From assembly GCA_903896545.1 (NCBI GenBank), contig CAITYF010000064.1, forward strand, positions 1 through 63,565: a stretch of 63,565 bases of DNA, given 5' to 3'. Positions 62,936 through 63,565 of this stretch are shown piece after piece. The DNA comes from an uncultured Myxococcales bacterium. Its GTDB lineage: Bacteria; Myxococcota_A; UBA9042. Below the pieces are notes generated by a model that saw nothing but the letters and a program-made list of their open reading frames with translations, made no database searches and was not told where the DNA came from. Numbering within the stretch: position 1 is the first letter of the stretch; each line of letters begins with the position of its first letter. The translations under genes were made by a program, and so were the position numbers.

Positions 62936-63565
62936 ACTCCACGAGTGGACCGCGCTGCCGTTTGACGTGAAGACGGCCGACGATGTCCTCATCTCGCACA
63001 AGGGCAAGCTGTTCGCCATCGGTCCGGACAACACGTTGCTCAGCACGCCACTGCCGCCGGCGACGTTCAGCGGTTTGGCGAAGTGGGAACGCATGGGCAC
63101 GATTGCTTCTTCGCGAGCTGCCGTTCGGGATCTCGCGTCCGACGGCGCGTCGCTCTTTGCCCTGACGGACGCCGCGCTCCTGCGGTCAGACGACGGTGTG
63201 ACCTGGCGCGCGGTCGACCTGCCTGGCGCGGGCAGACTGGGACGCGCACAAGTCGCGATCGGCGCGGGTTTTCACTGGCTACGGCAGGAAGTGGCGGACG
63301 GCAAGAAATGGCAACTGTTCGGCAGTGTCGATGGCAACGTCTGGAAGAAGGAGCGCGAGTTTGACACGCAGAAGAACGGCCGCTGCGAGGGCTTTTCCGC
63401 TTCGGCCGACTCCGTTGTTGTCGGTGTCACCGGCTCCCCAAATCCGCCTGAATCCGGTGAATTCCGCATCCGCCGCCATCCCCGTCTCACGTCTCCACCC
63501 CACGCCGCGTCTTCGCGTTGCGCCGCCCGACGTTCCCCGCGCGCCTCTCCTTGGCCTCCCGCAGC
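62859..63565 (+). CDS. Rear part of the same gene in another frame, runs off window
   Basis: From about 62712 the third forward frame stays open to the end of the window. Its product has BNR/propeller-like turns, for example LLRSDDGVTWRAVDLPG, and earlier WLLTLQNGTLFRAAPDGE. I list it from ATG 62859, but it is probably the continuation of the gene that begins at 62018. The C-terminal end lies outside the window. The last ~40 residues are Arg/Pro-rich and may not be real coding sequence. Confidence 0.5.
   Translation, partial: MEQDERDRWLLTLQNGTLFRAAPDGELHEWTALPFDVKTADDVLISHKGKLFAIGPDNTLLSTPLPPATFSGLAKWERMGTIASSRAAVRDLASDGASLFALTDAALLRSDDGVTWRAVDLPGAGRLGRAQVAIGAGFHWLRQEVADGKKWQLFGSVDGNVWKKEREFDTQKNGRCEGFSASADSVVVGVTGSPNPPESGEFRIRRHPRLTSPPHAASSRCAARRSPRASPWPPA

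Overview
The window is high-GC DNA from a Gram-negative bacterium that is most plausibly a member of the Myxococcota (deltaproteobacterial type), probably an uncultured or poorly studied lineage. The evidence is indirect. At least eleven predicted lipoproteins carry a long Asp/Ala/Thr-rich tether directly after the lipobox cysteine. Two proteins carry an AgmX/PglI-type C-terminal domain. There are EGF, lamin-tail and cysteine-rich surface modules, and a complete Bat (MoxR/VWA) locus. No rRNA, tRNA, CRISPR array, transposase, integrase or replication origin was recognised, so no species-level placement is possible.

Layout. 1-6823: polysaccharide assembly locus (GT14-type transferase cut by the window edge, three GT2 transferases, a MATE/MOP flippase, an asparagine-synthase-like protein without the glutaminase cysteine). 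7309-16454: a long exported helical-repeat protein, a 1266-residue VIT-VWA-AgmX-TPR-DUF2135 lipoprotein, a second AgmX-domain protein, and a small zinc-ribbon protein in a gene-poor stretch with degenerate repeats. 16752-21056: two lipoproteins (one an esterase/depolymerase-like alpha/beta hydrolase) and an exported protein with a caspase-like His/Cys pair. 21195-28148: a seven-gene rightward run, pstC-pstA-lipoprotein-PilZ-like-exported protein-phoB-phoR, preceded by a good Pho-box candidate but without pstS, pstB or phoU in the window. 28203-35728: hypothetical genes, mog, and cysteine-rich/EGF/lamin-tail lipoproteins. 35915-40448: FadL-type outer-membrane protein translationally coupled to two lipoproteins. 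40673-51694: the Bat locus, in which several normally separate proteins are fused. 51830-58522: a large lipoprotein, a class III aminotransferase coupled to a LuxE-like acyl-protein synthetase, a HAD hydrolase fusion and a small helical protein. 58519-60407: a type II restriction-modification pair of the NgoMIV kind (GCCGGC predicted). 60657-63565: two divergently transcribed beta-propeller-type exported proteins, the second with an apparent frameshift and running off the window.

How the genes work together. The Bat locus is read leftward as moxR, DUF58, DUF4381-like/RDD, batA, batB-batC-PPC and batD-batE, with overlaps or gaps of a few bases. This implies one membrane-anchored assembly with a MoxR AAA+ ATPase, two VWA proteins and TPR partners. 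The pst/pho block looks like a phosphate-responsive operon driven by its own PhoB. Gene ends often overlap as GTGA or ATGA, indicating widespread translational coupling. Intergenic regions near 19.0-19.5 kb and 56.7-58.1 kb contain clusters of short GC-rich hairpins.
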